A stretch of 27,842 nt of DNA from Snowella sp031396835 (GTDB lineage Bacteria > Cyanobacteriota > Cyanobacteriia > Cyanobacteriales > Microcystaceae). The stretch is from assembly GCA_031396835.1 (NCBI GenBank), contig JANNLO010000301.1:1-27842 (forward strand). The letters are read 5' to 3'. Both the position numbers and the translations under genes were made by a program. The notes below the pieces were generated by a model. The model did no database searches and was not told the origin of the DNA. It was given only the letters and a program-made list of their open reading frames with translations. Shown piece after piece: positions 7,566 through 16,726 of the stretch. Position 1 is the first letter of the stretch. Every line of letters begins with the position of its first letter.

Positions 7566-10500
7566 ATGTTTGTTGACTTTTTTATTAAACGTCCAGTCTT
7601 TTCTTCCGTTTGCGCCATTATTATTTTCTTGGTCGGATTGATTAGTTTATTTAACCTGCCTGTTGCCCAATATCCCGATATTTCACCGACCGAAATTCAA
7701 GTCACCTCCAACTATAGCGGCGCAAATGCGGAAGTTGTCGAAAGAGCCGTTACGGATATTTTAGAACGTCAAATTAACGGCGTGGAAGGGCTACGTTATA
7801 TTACATCTAGCAGTAGTAACGACGGAACTAGCAGTATTACCGCTACTTTTAGTCGAAATCGTGACAAAGATATTGCCGCAGTTGATGTGCAAAATCGAGT
7901 TGCTCTGGCTGAACCTCAACTACCTGATTCAGTTAAGCGGACGGGGGTTCAAGTCACCAAAGAATCGACGAATTTATTGTTGGCGATCGGACTTTTTAGT
8001 TTAAAAAACGAATATGACAATGTTTTCTTGAGTAATTATGCCGATCGCTATCTTGTGGATGCCCTAAAACGTTTGCCAGGAGTCGGAGGAGTTAGGATTT
8101 TTGGGGAACGGCGTTATGCGATGCGATTGTGGTTAAATCCCATTAAACTAGCCAGTCAAGGATTAACAACCGCCGATGTTTCTGATGTGCTTAAGGAACA
8201 AAATTTGCAAGTTGGAGCAGGACAGTTGGGGCAAGAACCTGCACCCGAAGGTCAAGAATTTCAGATTGATTTAAGAGCCGCGAGTCAACTAAGTGAACCC
8301 TCTCAATTTGAAAATTTAATTCTTAAAACAGGTGAAAATGGTTTAGTTGTTCGTCTTAAAGATGTGGGAAGAGTTGAATTAGGGGCAGAAAGTTATGGAT
8401 CTTTTTTAAAATTTCGGGGTAAAGAGGCAATCGGTTTAGGAGTTTATCAATTGCCCAATAGTAATGCTTTAGCTGTTGCCAAACAAGTCAAACTAGAAAT
8501 TGCTAAATTAGCTGAAAATTTTCCTCCAGGCATGGATTATAAAACGGCTTTTGATACGACCAATTATGTCCAACAATCTTTATCAGAAGTCTTTAAAACA
8601 TTAGTTGAATCGGTTTTATTAGTAATCTTAGTAATTCTTATTTTCTTACAAGACTGGCGCACAACTTTAATTCCTGCTTTAACTATTCCGTTGTCTTTAG
8701 TGGGAACTTTTGCATTTGTAAAAATCTTTGGTTTTTCGATGAATAGTTTGACGCTTTTTGGTTTAACTTTAGCAACTGGAATGGTGGTTGATGATGCCAT
8801 TATTGTGGTCGAACAAATTAGTCGATTTATTGAAGAAAAAGGCATGAATCCTCAACGGGCAGCGAGTGAAGCCATGTCGGAATTAACTAGTGCTGTGATT
8901 GCCACTTCTTTAGTATTAATGGCAGTCTTTATTCCCGTTGCTTTTTTTCCTGGAACCACAGGAGCTTTGTATCAACAATTTGCTTTAACGATCGCATTTT
9001 CCATTGGGATTTCTACTTTTTTAGCATTAACATTAACTCCCGCATTATGTGCCTTATTATTACGTCCAGGTCAACATCCGCCTCGTTGGATTGCGTGGTT
9101 TTTCGATGGATTTAATTACTTTTTTGAAGGAACTCGTCAACGTTATCGAACTTCTTTGGCGTGGTTAAGTCGTTTAAAAGTTTTAGTTATTGGTTTATTT
9201 ATTGCTTTATTAGGCTTTACAGGTTTGCTTTATTTACAAGTTCCTACTGCTTTTTTACCCGATGAAGATCAGGGTTATTTTATAACAATTATTCAGGCTC
9301 CCGAAGGTGTTTCTTTGCAATATACCAGCAAAGTTATTGAACAAGTAGAAAAAGAAATTTTAAAACTGCCTGCGGTGGTCGGAACATTTACTTTGGGAGG
9401 TTTTAGTTTTAGTGGAAGTAGTGCCAACCAAGGCATTATTTTTGCAACCCTCAAACCCTGGGATGAACGAAAAGGACAAAATGAATCGGTAAAAGCCTTA
9501 ATTGGTGAGTTATTCGGGAAATTTGCCGTGATTCCTGAAGCACGAATTTTTCCCGTGAGTCCTCCCGCAATTCAAGGTTTAGGAAATTTTGGCGGTTTTA
9601 ATTTTCAGTTACAAGATCGGCGGACAGATAGTGATTTAGCGACCTTGGTGCAATCAATGGGAATGCTGCTAGGAAAAGCCAATCAAACACCTGAATTACA
9701 GGCAGTTTTCAGCACTTTTCAAGCTAATACACCCCAATTGCTCATTGAAGTTAACCGCGATCGCGCAAAAACTTTGGGCATACCTATTGATGAGATTTTT
9801 AATACTTTGCAAACAGCTTTAGGGTCGCAATATGTCAATGATTTTAATTATCAAGACCGCACTTATCGAGTGTATTTGCAAGCAGATAAAGAGTTTCGTA
9901 GCAAACCAGAAGATATTGACAAACTCTATGTTCGCTCCAATCAAAACCAGATGATTCCTCTTTCTAATTTAGTAACAGTTGTATCTCAAGTGGGCGCGCA
10001 AACTATTAATCATTACAACCTTTTTCGGGCGATCGCAATCAATGGTTCGGCAGCTCCTGGGGTAAGTTCAGGAACAGCATTACAGTCAATGGAAAAAGTT
10101 GCTAAAGAAGTTTTGCCTAAAGGATTTTCCTATGAATGGTCAGGCAGTTCTTTAGAAGAAATTGAGTCGGGAGGATTAGCTCCTATTATCTTTAGTTTGG
10201 GATTGTTATTTGTCTTTTTAGTATTAGCGGCTCAATACGAAAATTATGTTGATCCTTTTATCATTATGTTGAGTGTTCCTTTAGCAATTTTAGGCGCATT
10301 GTTGGCCCAATCTTTGCGGGGATTTCCTAATGATATTTACTGTCAAATTGGCTTAGTAATGTTAATCGGTTTAGCCAGTAAAAACTCGATTTTAATTGTG
10401 GAATTTGCCAACCAATTAAGAGATAAAGGATTACCCATTACTAAAGCCGTTATTGAATCTTCTCAAGAACGATTAAGACCGATTGTCATGACAGCTTTGG

Positions 10501-10712
10501 CAACTTTAATTGGGACAGTTCCTCTAATGATTGCAACGGGTGCGGGTGCAGGAAGTCGTCAATCTTTAGGGACAGCAGTCTTTGGCGGAATGTTAGTGGC
10601 AACTTTTTTAAGTTTATTTGTTGTTCCGATTTTATATATCGTGATTAAAAGTTTGACTGAGCAAATATTTCCTAAAAAAATCAAAGAAGAGGAGCTAAAT
10701 GATACTTTATAA
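7566..10712 (+). CDS. RND efflux pump, HAE1 family (AcrB/MexB-like)
   Basis: This proton-driven inner-membrane pump would act as a trimer with the adaptor encoded upstream to expel hydrophobic or amphiphilic compounds. The 1048-residue length equals that of AcrB. The opening FVDFFIKRPVFSSV, the segment GVEGLRYITSSSSNDG and two large periplasmic loops between blocks of membrane helices fit HAE1 pumps rather than heavy-metal or SecDF types. The proton-relay residues are present: D409-D410 in GMVVDDAIIVVE (AcrB D407/D408) and K939 in LASKNSILIVEF (AcrB K940). The C-terminus is short and charged (KKIKEEELND). No TolC-like gene lies in the window, so the outer-membrane channel must be encoded elsewhere. 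Substrate specificity cannot be read from sequence. Confidence 0.96.
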   Translation: MFVDFFIKRPVFSSVCAIIIFLVGLISLFNLPVAQYPDISPTEIQVTSNYSGANAEVVERAVTDILERQINGVEGLRYITSSSSNDGTSSITATFSRNRDKDIAAVDVQNRVALAEPQLPDSVKRTGVQVTKESTNLLLAIGLFSLKNEYDNVFLSNYADRYLVDALKRLPGVGGVRIFGERRYAMRLWLNPIKLASQGLTTADVSDVLKEQNLQVGAGQLGQEPAPEGQEFQIDLRAASQLSEPSQFENLILKTGENGLVVRLKDVGRVELGAESYGSFLKFRGKEAIGLGVYQLPNSNALAVAKQVKLEIAKLAENFPPGMDYKTAFDTTNYVQQSLSEVFKTLVESVLLVILVILIFLQDWRTTLIPALTIPLSLVGTFAFVKIFGFSMNSLTLFGLTLATGMVVDDAIIVVEQISRFIEEKGMNPQRAASEAMSELTSAVIATSLVLMAVFIPVAFFPGTTGALYQQFALTIAFSIGISTFLALTLTPALCALLLRPGQHPPRWIAWFFDGFNYFFEGTRQRYRTSLAWLSRLKVLVIGLFIALLGFTGLLYLQVPTAFLPDEDQGYFITIIQAPEGVSLQYTSKVIEQVEKEILKLPAVVGTFTLGGFSFSGSSANQGIIFATLKPWDERKGQNESVKALIGELFGKFAVIPEARIFPVSPPAIQGLGNFGGFNFQLQDRRTDSDLATLVQSMGMLLGKANQTPELQAVFSTFQANTPQLLIEVNRDRAKTLGIPIDEIFNTLQTALGSQYVNDFNYQDRTYRVYLQADKEFRSKPEDIDKLYVRSNQNQMIPLSNLVTVVSQVGAQTINHYNLFRAIAINGSAAPGVSSGTALQSMEKVAKEVLPKGFSYEWSGSSLEEIESGGLAPIIFSLGLLFVFLVLAAQYENYVDPFIIMLSVPLAILGALLAQSLRGFPNDIYCQIGLVMLIGLASKNSILIVEFANQLRDKGLPITKAVIESSQERLRPIVMTALATLIGTVPLMIATGAGAGSRQSLGTAVFGGMLVATFLSLFVVPILYIVIKSLTEQIFPKKIKEEELNDTL

Positions 10713-10775
10713 GTTTAAAATATCGGAAAAATCTTACTCATAAAAAGGAAAAGATTAGCAGAGAATTTGATTAAA

Positions 10776-10826
10776 TATAAGTACGGCAAGTAGAACTAGA
10801 CAGAACTTTGCTAAAATATACTTATA
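10776..10826. other. Long imperfect hairpin upstream of glcF
   Basis: TATAAGTA (10776-10783) is the exact inverse of TACTTATA (10819-10826). Inside it, GGCAAGT and ACTTTGCT can pair again with one bulge, around a direct repeat AGAACT-AGAC-AGAACT. It lies 63 bases after the pump stop and 135 bases before the glcF start, with no following T-run, so it is not a normal terminator. It may be a structured leader or 3' end, or a chance product of AT-rich sequence. Confidence 0.3.
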
Positions 10827-10961
10827 CATTCTCATTAAAACTTATGATATATAATTTAGTTTTCAGATTCAATTTTTAATATTAATTTAATTGTTAATGC
10901 GATCGCAACTCAGACTAAAACAACGATTTAACTAACTTTTACTATTACCATCTATTCTGTT

Positions 10962-12341
10962 ATGCAAACAACTGAAATCTCTAACTCTAGCTTTAACTTT
11001 CAACAACAATTAAATCAAGAAATTAAAGGTTTTGATAATAAAAATCCCCCCGAACAAAATCTCATTGATAGTTGCGTTCATTGTGGTTTTTGTCTGGCAA
11101 CTTGTCCTAGTTATAGAATTATTGGAAAAGAAATGGATTCTCCCAGAGGACGCATTTATTTGATGAATGCTATCAATAAAGGAGAAGCAACTTTAGACCA
11201 AACAACGACCCAACATTTTGATTCCTGTTTAGGTTGTTTAGCCTGTGTTAGCACCTGTCCTTCGGGTGTTCAATATGACCGACTTATTGATGCAACTCGT
11301 TCCCAAATCGAACGCAATCAACCCCGTAATTTATTTGATAAATTGATTAGAAGTTTGATTTTTAATCTTTTTCCCTATCCCAAAAGATTACAAATTCTTC
11401 TACCTTTTTTATGGCTTTATCAAAATTTAGGCTTACAAAAATTGATTCGAGCAACAGGTTTATTGAAAAAATTATTGCCTCGTTTAGCTGCAATGGAATC
11501 AATTTTACCGAAAATTAATCGACAATCTTTTGGGCGAAATTATCCAACTGAAATTCCTGCTCAAACCGAAAAAAGATATCGAGTTGGTGTCATTTTGGGC
11601 TGTGTTCAACGGCTCTTTTTCTCACCCGTAAATGAAGCGACTATTCGAGTATTAACTGCCAATGGTTGTGAGGTCGTAATTCCCCAATCTCAAGGATGCT
11701 GTTCCGCGTTACCAACCCATCAAGGTCAAGAAGCCCAAGGACAAGCTCTTGCTCGACAAATGATTGATAGTTTCGCTGATACGAATGTTGATTTTATTAT
11801 TATTAATGCGGCGGGTTGTGGACATACTTTAAAAATATATGATCATATTCTGGCGGATGATCCAATTTATGCAGAAAAAGCTAAGGTATTTGTCAGTAAA
11901 GTTCGGGACATTCAAGAGTTTTTAATGGAAGTTGGATTCACTGCAAATTTATCTCCTATTACCGATGAAAATATCTCAATTGTTTATCAAGATGCTTGCC
12001 ATTTATTACATGGTCAAAAAATTAGTTTGCAACCTCGTCAGCTATTAGAAAAAATTCCTAATATAACTTTAAAAGAACCTGTTGATGCGGCCCTTTGTTG
12101 CGGCAGTGCAGGAGTTTATAATATGTTGCAACCCCAAGTTGCCGAAGAATTAGGACAACAAAAAGTGACCAACTTATTAAATACAGGTCCAACATTAATT
12201 GCTTCTTCTAATCCAGGTTGTTCTTTGCAAATTCAAAAACATTTGGAACAGCAAGGTAAATCTATTCCTTTATTTCATCCAATACAATTATTAGATTTTG
12301 CAATTCGTGGAATTAAAATTCAATCATCAAATTTAGATTAA
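10962..12341 (+). CDS. glcF: Glycolate oxidase/dehydrogenase iron-sulfur subunit GlcF
   Basis: GlcF carries electrons from the flavin subunit of glycolate dehydrogenase (GlcD), which oxidises photorespiratory glycolate to glyoxylate. The 459-residue product has two 4Fe-4S ferredoxin-type clusters: C38, C41, C44 and C48 in CVHCGFCLATCP, and C89, C92, C95 and C99 in CLGCLACVSTCP. Two CCG domains follow, each with a double-Cys element (QGCCSALP near 230; ALCCGSAGVYNM near 375). No signal peptide is present, so it is cytoplasmic or peripheral to the membrane. glcD is not adjacent, as in many cyanobacteria where glcD and glcF are unlinked. A HIP1 site lies in the leader (10899-10906). Related CCG proteins include LutA/LldE and heterodisulfide reductase subunits, but the order of two ferredoxin motifs then two CCG domains fits GlcF best. 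Confidence 0.92.
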   Translation: MQTTEISNSSFNFQQQLNQEIKGFDNKNPPEQNLIDSCVHCGFCLATCPSYRIIGKEMDSPRGRIYLMNAINKGEATLDQTTTQHFDSCLGCLACVSTCPSGVQYDRLIDATRSQIERNQPRNLFDKLIRSLIFNLFPYPKRLQILLPFLWLYQNLGLQKLIRATGLLKKLLPRLAAMESILPKINRQSFGRNYPTEIPAQTEKRYRVGVILGCVQRLFFSPVNEATIRVLTANGCEVVIPQSQGCCSALPTHQGQEAQGQALARQMIDSFADTNVDFIIINAAGCGHTLKIYDHILADDPIYAEKAKVFVSKVRDIQEFLMEVGFTANLSPITDENISIVYQDACHLLHGQKISLQPRQLLEKIPNITLKEPVDAALCCGSAGVYNMLQPQVAEELGQQKVTNLLNTGPTLIASSNPGCSLQIQKHLEQQGKSIPLFHPIQLLDFAIRGIKIQSSNLD

Positions 12342-12383
12342 GAGAAAAGGAGTTATTCTGAAAAATAAATATTGAGGAAAATT

Positions 12384-12407
12384 GATTAATAGGGTTAATT
12401 ATTAATC
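12384..12407. terminator. Candidate bidirectional hairpin between glcF and hpt
   Basis: GATTAATA (12384-12391) and TATTAATC (12400-12407) form a perfect 8-base inverted repeat with an 8-base loop between the convergent glcF and hpt genes, overlapping the hpt stop codon (12402-12404). It is followed by TTT on the plus strand and by AATTTTCC on the minus strand. The stem is almost all A-T, so termination strength is doubtful. Confidence 0.35.
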
Positions 12408-12929
12408 TTTAAAATAATAAATTCCAGCTAATTGGCGATATTTTTGATCGACATCTAAGCCATAACCCAACACGAAATAATCTGGAATTGAAAAGCCTAA
12501 ATAGTCAATTTGTACGTCTTTTTGTCGCCGACTTGGTTTATCTAATAATGAACAAAGCTTAATAGAAGCAGGTTTTTTTTGTTTTAAAATTTCTAAGGCT
12601 GTTGAGGTAGAAATTCCCGTATCAACAATATCTTCTACTAATAAAATATGTTTTCCTTGAATAGATTTAAGTTCAACATCTAATAACAAAGAAGCTTCTC
12701 CCGAACTAATTATTTTTTCTTTATAACTTGATAATTGAATGAATTCTATGCTATCTAAAGGAATTTGAATTTCTCTAACTAAGTCAGCAATAAAAATAAA
12801 AGAACCTTTGAGAATACCCACAATAGTTAAAGGAACATTTTGATAATCTCGATCAATTTCTTTAGCCAAACGTTCCGTCGTGATCGCAATTTCTTCAGCA
12901 GACAGAAGAAGTGTTAAATTTTTTCCCAT
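12402..12929 (-). CDS. hpt: Hypoxanthine phosphoribosyltransferase
   Basis: This purine-salvage enzyme joins hypoxanthine or guanine with PRPP to form IMP or GMP in the cytoplasm. The 175-residue length is standard. The PRPP-binding signature is LLVEDIVDTGIST (residues 97-109), with the acidic pair E99-D100 and D103-T104-G105. Other family elements are GILKGSFIFIADLVREI (38-54), SSYKE near 68 and the C-terminal YFVLGYGLDVDQKYRQL. It is downstream of manC on the same strand with a 110-base gap, so co-transcription is possible but not shown by the spacing. The stop codon overlaps the hairpin shared with convergent glcF. Confidence 0.96.
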   Translation of the reverse strand: MGKNLTLLLSAEEIAITTERLAKEIDRDYQNVPLTIVGILKGSFIFIADLVREIQIPLDSIEFIQLSSYKEKIISSGEASLLLDVELKSIQGKHILLVEDIVDTGISTSTALEILKQKKPASIKLCSLLDKPSRRQKDVQIDYLGFSIPDYFVLGYGLDVDQKYRQLAGIYYFKD

Positions 12930-13039
12930 AATCCATAAAAAAATATTTGTAAGAAACTAATTCTAAAAATTGAATATTAAGAAAGAGATTTTGTTTAAAT
13001 TAAATCCTTTGTTTCTAACCCCAAATAATAGGCAAAAAA

Positions 13040-14101
13040 TTATAATAATTCTTCAAATTGGGGATCACTCTGTAATAATTTCAAGACTGTTTTAATTTCT
13101 TGAGTCCGCTCTTTATTGACGACCAAGGTTACATTGCGATCGCGAACAATTACAATATCTTCTAAGCCAATTGTAACAATAACCTCGTTGTCATCACTGG
13201 CATAAACAATCGCTCCTTGCGTGTCTAACTCGACGTGTTTGGCTAAATCAACATTCTTGTTCTCGCCCTTAAAAAGCCTTTCCAAAGAATTCCAATCTCC
13301 CAAATCATCCCAACCAAAATTAGCAGGAAGAACATAAGCTAACTGAGTTTTTTCCATCAATACATAATCAATACTTTTCTTTTCTAGATGGACATAAGCG
13401 GCTTTTCCTTCCTTTTTTAGCAGATTTGTCATCTCTGGGGCATGAATAGAAAGTTCATCTAAAACCACATCCGCCCGAAAAATAAACATTCCGCTATTCC
13501 AACTAAAATTACCCGTTTGCAGAAATGTTTCAGCTGTGGCGCGATCAGGTTTTTCAGTAAAACGAGCAACTTTATAAACAGGTAAATCCTCAATTTCGGA
13601 GATTAATTTTCCTTGTTCAATGTAGCCATAACCAGTCGCAGGCGCGTTCGGCGTAATTCCCAAAGTAACAATCGCAGATTCTTTGACCGCAAAATTGGCC
13701 GCAGTTTTTAAAGTTTGTTCAAAGGCCGATTGGTCAGCAATCCAATGATCTGCTGGAAAAAAACCAATTACAGCTTCTTCTCCATAACGTTGAGCAATTT
13801 CTAGGGTTGCCCAAGTGACGGCTGGTGCGGTATCTTTGCCTTCAGGTTCAACCAATAAATTCGTTTCTGGCAGGTCTGGCAATTGTTCTCTAATGCCATC
13901 AGCAATCAGCGCGGAAGTAATAACCCAAAGATTTTCCCAGCCACCCGCTAAAGATAAAAGGCGCTCGCTCGTGGTTTGGAGGAGACTTTTGCCACTACCA
14001 TCAAGCGATAAAAACTGCTTAGGGCGAAGCTTTCGACTCAATGGCCAAAAACGTTCTCCTTTACCACCAGCAAGAATTACGGGAATTAACGTAAAATTCA
14101 T
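13040..14101 (-). CDS. manC: Mannose-1-phosphate guanylyltransferase (GDP-mannose pyrophosphorylase)
   Basis: The enzyme makes GDP-mannose from mannose-1-phosphate and GTP, feeding cell-surface polysaccharide and GDP-fucose synthesis. The nucleotidyltransferase signature AGGKGERFWPLSR occupies residues 11-23, with RPKQF just after. FFPADHW (about 114-120), ATGYGYIEQG, FTEKPD and NFGWDDLGDW are also in place. At 353 residues it is the monofunctional short form, with a nucleotidyltransferase domain and C-terminal beta-helix and no fused phosphomannose isomerase domain as in AlgA-type proteins. The start codon is separated by 315 bases from the divergent ABC exporter, a pairing that would fit surface-glycan production. 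The shared spacer carries the tandem repeat described separately. Confidence 0.94.
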   Translation of the reverse strand: MNFTLIPVILAGGKGERFWPLSRKLRPKQFLSLDGSGKSLLQTTSERLLSLAGGWENLWVITSALIADGIREQLPDLPETNLLVEPEGKDTAPAVTWATLEIAQRYGEEAVIGFFPADHWIADQSAFEQTLKTAANFAVKESAIVTLGITPNAPATGYGYIEQGKLISEIEDLPVYKVARFTEKPDRATAETFLQTGNFSWNSGMFIFRADVVLDELSIHAPEMTNLLKKEGKAAYVHLEKKSIDYVLMEKTQLAYVLPANFGWDDLGDWNSLERLFKGENKNVDLAKHVELDTQGAIVYASDDNEVIVTIGLEDIVIVRDRNVTLVVNKERTQEIKTVLKLLQSDPQFEELL

Positions 14102-14247
14102 AATCTTAACTTTATGATATTAATTTTGAGAATAAGATTAAATTACCGATATTACTATACTAGTTTTACAACAATTCTTCAGTTATTCAAGAAAATAATT
14201 TTGTTTAAGATCAAGAATTTAAGAATAATCACCTCTAGCCCCATAAT

Positions 14248-14285
14248 TTTGATATTATAAATCTGCTTTGATATCATAAACCTGC
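14248..14285. repeat. Tandem 19-bp direct repeat (two units)
   Basis: Unit 1 (14248-14266) reads TTTGATATTATAAATCTGC and unit 2 (14267-14285) reads TTTGATATCATAAACCTGC; they differ at two positions and abut exactly. A 10-base part of it, ATATCATAAA, recurs on the minus strand at 14111-14120, just upstream of the manC start. The repeat lies in the spacer between divergent manC and the ABC exporter. It could be a paired binding site for a regulator or a simple duplication; no regulator is encoded nearby. The rest of 14102-14416 shows no gene. Confidence 0.7.
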
Positions 14286-14416
14286 GAGGGATTGAAATAT
14301 TTCTGTAAAGTATTTTTTTTGTTTCAAATCAATATTGTCTTTGGGCAAAACTTTTTTCTCCCTATCGTTAAATTGACTGATTGTGACACATATTATTAAT
14401 TGCTACTTCTTGATAT

Positions 14417-16255
14417 ATGAAATTATTTATCTCCAAGTTTTTATTTATTATCGGTAACAGAAAAAAAAAATTATTATATTTACTTTTGTTTTTTTTATTA
14501 ATATCTATTATTGATGCAGTGGGAATTGGTTTAATCTATCCTTTTATTAAACTTGCAACTGAGCCAGCACTAGTTGATAAAATTTCTATTACTCGATTTA
14601 TTGTTAGCAAACTAAATCTATCTTCTAGTCATTATTTTATTGCTATCTTAGGTGCAATAATTACCATGATTTTCATCGTACAATCCACATTATATTTGTT
14701 TGCACAAAAATATATCTCTAATTTTATTTATGAGCAAAAAAGAATCATTACTTTAAATCTAATGAAAGCTTATCTTTATGCTCCTTACACTTTTCACTTA
14801 AAGAAAAATACCGCTAGTATTATCAATATAATTGTTTCAGAAGCCAGTATTTTTTGTACATCGTTCTTGACTGCTTTTCTGCGAGGCATGACAAATTTAA
14901 TTATTTTAATTGTCCTATTATTATTACTTGCTAAAACAAATTTATTTTTTCTTACTTTAGTTTTACTTGCCCTTTTACCAGCTACTATTTTTTCCTCTTT
15001 ATTAACTTCAAAAATCAAACATTTAGGTGCTCAGATTTCCCAAACAAACAATGCAATTATTCAACTTATTAATCATTCTTTAGGTGGATTAAAAGATACT
15101 AAAATTATCGGAGTAGAATCCTTTTTTCTAAACAATATAAATATCCAAGCCCAAGAAAGTTCTAAAGCCTCCACTGTATTTGAAGTTTCATTAGCGATTC
15201 CTCCTATTATTACTAAGAGTAGCCTTATTATTTTTGTTGTACTATTTGTTTCCATAGCTTCCTTAGGATCTCCAGAAAACCTTACTCAAATTGGTAGTAC
15301 AATGGCAGTTTTTGCTATTGCTTCTATCCGTCTAATTCCAGCAGTAAATTCGTTGATTCACGCATTAGCCCAAGTCAGAAACTTTAGTTACACTGTAGAT
15401 TTATTATACTTTGATTTAAAAGAAATCGAAAAACAAGATATTGATAATTCTCTGGATCTTCCTAGTTCTAAAGTTTTAACTATTCAGAATTCTGATTTGG
15501 AAAAAGCTAATGATTATGCAATGCCTTTTAGCCAGAAATTAAGTTTAAAAAATATTATTTACCAATATCCTGATGTTTCAATTAATGCAATTACAGATAT
15601 TTCATTAGATATTTATAAAGGGCAATCAATCGGTTTAATTGGCAAATCTGGTTCGGGTAAAACAACTTTAGTAGATGTAATTTTAGGATTATTATTTCCC
15701 AAATCGGGTGATATTCAAGTAGATGGAATTTCAATTTATGAAAATCTTCGTGCTTGGCAAAATCTAGTTGGTTATATTCCCCAATCTATTTTTTTAACGG
15801 ATGAAACAATCAGACAAAATATTGCTTTTGGTGTTCCTGAACATTTAATTAATCAAGAAAAATTAGATAAAGCTATTCAATCAGCCCAATTAGAAGAATT
15901 GATTCAACAATTACCTCAAGGATTAAAAACAGAAGTTGGTGAAAGAGGCGTGAGATTATCTGGAGGTCAACGTCAACGGGTTGGTATTGCTCGTGCTTTG
16001 TACCATCAAAGAGAAATTTTAGTTTTGGATGAAGCAACTTCTGCCTTAGACAATGAAACTGAACAATTAGTTAATGAATCAATTAAGTCTTTATCAGGAA
16101 CAAAAACCATGATTATTATTGCCCATCGCCTTTCTACTATTCAACATTGCGATCGCATTTATTTATTAGGTGAAGGGCAGATTCTAAAGTCGGGAACCTA
16201 TGAAGAGGTTGTGATTAATCAGGAAATCTCCAACGAGAAAAATAGTTCTACTTAA
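14417..16255 (+). CDS. ABC transporter, fused permease/ATPase (PglK/MsbA-like, possible glycan-lipid flippase)
   Basis: This 612-residue half-transporter has a membrane domain with about six helices (residues 15-320) and a C-terminal ATPase. The motifs are Walker A GKSGSGKTT (409-417), signature LSGGQRQR (514-521), Walker B ending in D538-E539, and an H-loop in IAHRLS. The first helices resemble those of oligosaccharide-lipid flippases of the PglK/WlaB type (IIDAVGIGLIYPFIKLA), and divergence from manC supports a surface-glycan role; both points are inference, and general lipid or peptide export remains possible. A linker of about 75 residues rich in Asp, Ser and Lys separates the two domains. 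It is not a close copy of the exporter at 808-2547. It converges on psaK, with the terminator in between belonging mainly to psaK. Confidence 0.92.
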   Translation: MKLFISKFLFIIGNRKKKLLYLLLFFLLISIIDAVGIGLIYPFIKLATEPALVDKISITRFIVSKLNLSSSHYFIAILGAIITMIFIVQSTLYLFAQKYISNFIYEQKRIITLNLMKAYLYAPYTFHLKKNTASIINIIVSEASIFCTSFLTAFLRGMTNLIILIVLLLLLAKTNLFFLTLVLLALLPATIFSSLLTSKIKHLGAQISQTNNAIIQLINHSLGGLKDTKIIGVESFFLNNINIQAQESSKASTVFEVSLAIPPIITKSSLIIFVVLFVSIASLGSPENLTQIGSTMAVFAIASIRLIPAVNSLIHALAQVRNFSYTVDLLYFDLKEIEKQDIDNSLDLPSSKVLTIQNSDLEKANDYAMPFSQKLSLKNIIYQYPDVSINAITDISLDIYKGQSIGLIGKSGSGKTTLVDVILGLLFPKSGDIQVDGISIYENLRAWQNLVGYIPQSIFLTDETIRQNIAFGVPEHLINQEKLDKAIQSAQLEELIQQLPQGLKTEVGERGVRLSGGQRQRVGIARALYHQREILVLDEATSALDNETEQLVNESIKSLSGTKTMIIIAHRLSTIQHCDRIYLLGEGQILKSGTYEEVVINQEISNEKNSST

Positions 16256-16271
16256 ATTTAAGTTTAAAGAC

Positions 16272-16312
16272 AAAAAATACTCAGCAATTGAGTTTAAATC
16301 TCCTGCCGAGTA
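16272..16312 (-). terminator. Intrinsic terminator of psaK
   Basis: On the minus strand a 9-bp stem, TACTCGGCA (from 16312 to 16304) and TGCTGAGTA (from 16286 to 16278), with one G-U pair, is followed at once by six T residues (16277-16272). It lies 44 bases after the psaK stop. Read on the plus strand the G-U pair becomes an A-C mismatch and the T-run is poor, so the element is oriented for psaK rather than for the convergent ABC exporter. Confidence 0.75.
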
Positions 16313-16355
16313 ATATTTCTCGTTATTAGTTGAGAAAAAATAAAACAAGTAATTA

Positions 16356-16619
16356 TTAAAGTGCGCCAATATTCGCCAAGCCCAAAATAACGGCAGCCCC
16401 TAAAATATGACCAAAGCTTGTCGTTGCCAACACTGCGGGTAATCCAAACCCACCAAAAAAATTGGACGCAGGCATACCAGGCCCAACATTAGGATATTTA
16501 ATTGTTAATTTTCCAAATGCGATCGCCAAAATATTGCAAGCAATCATCACTCCCGCAACTGTCGGACTCCATTCAAGAGTTGTCGGAACAGTCGTACCAA
16601 GTAAAAAAGTAGAATACAT
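16356..16619 (-). CDS. psaK: Photosystem I reaction centre subunit X (PsaK)
   Basis: PsaK is a small two-helix thylakoid membrane subunit at the edge of photosystem I that binds chlorophyll and helps attach antenna. The 87-residue product contains WSPTVAGVMIACNILAIAFG (first helix), the KLTIKYPNVG loop, and SNFFGGFGLPAVLAT with SFGHILGAAVILGLANIGAL (second helix). It resembles constitutive PsaK1 more than light-induced PsaK2 proteins, judged by eye. The Shine-Dalgarno GAGGA lies 7 bases upstream of the ATG at 16617-16619. An ATG-TAA sequence overlaps the start codon (ATGTAATG), but it is only 2 bases from the Shine-Dalgarno and is unlikely to be used. It is monocistronic, with its own terminator and a candidate light-responsive site upstream. 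Confidence 0.96.
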   Translation of the reverse strand: MYSTFLLGTTVPTTLEWSPTVAGVMIACNILAIAFGKLTIKYPNVGPGMPASNFFGGFGLPAVLATTSFGHILGAAVILGLANIGAL

Positions 16620-16726
16620 TACATTTTCCTCAAATTAAGGCATATTAAGTTATTTATCTTAAGCTTCAACTCGCCTGTTCCAGATAAATCCGTTGCAATA
16701 CTTATTGAAATTAATAAAATAAAAAT

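Noticed and set aside
8564..8845. 93-codon minus-strand ORF within the RND pump gene
   Set aside because: It lies wholly opposite conserved pump helices including the D409-D410 relay.
14288..14297. GGGATTGAAA resembling the 3' end of cyanobacterial CRISPR repeats
   Set aside because: It occurs once, with no repeat-spacer periodicity and no cas gene in the window.
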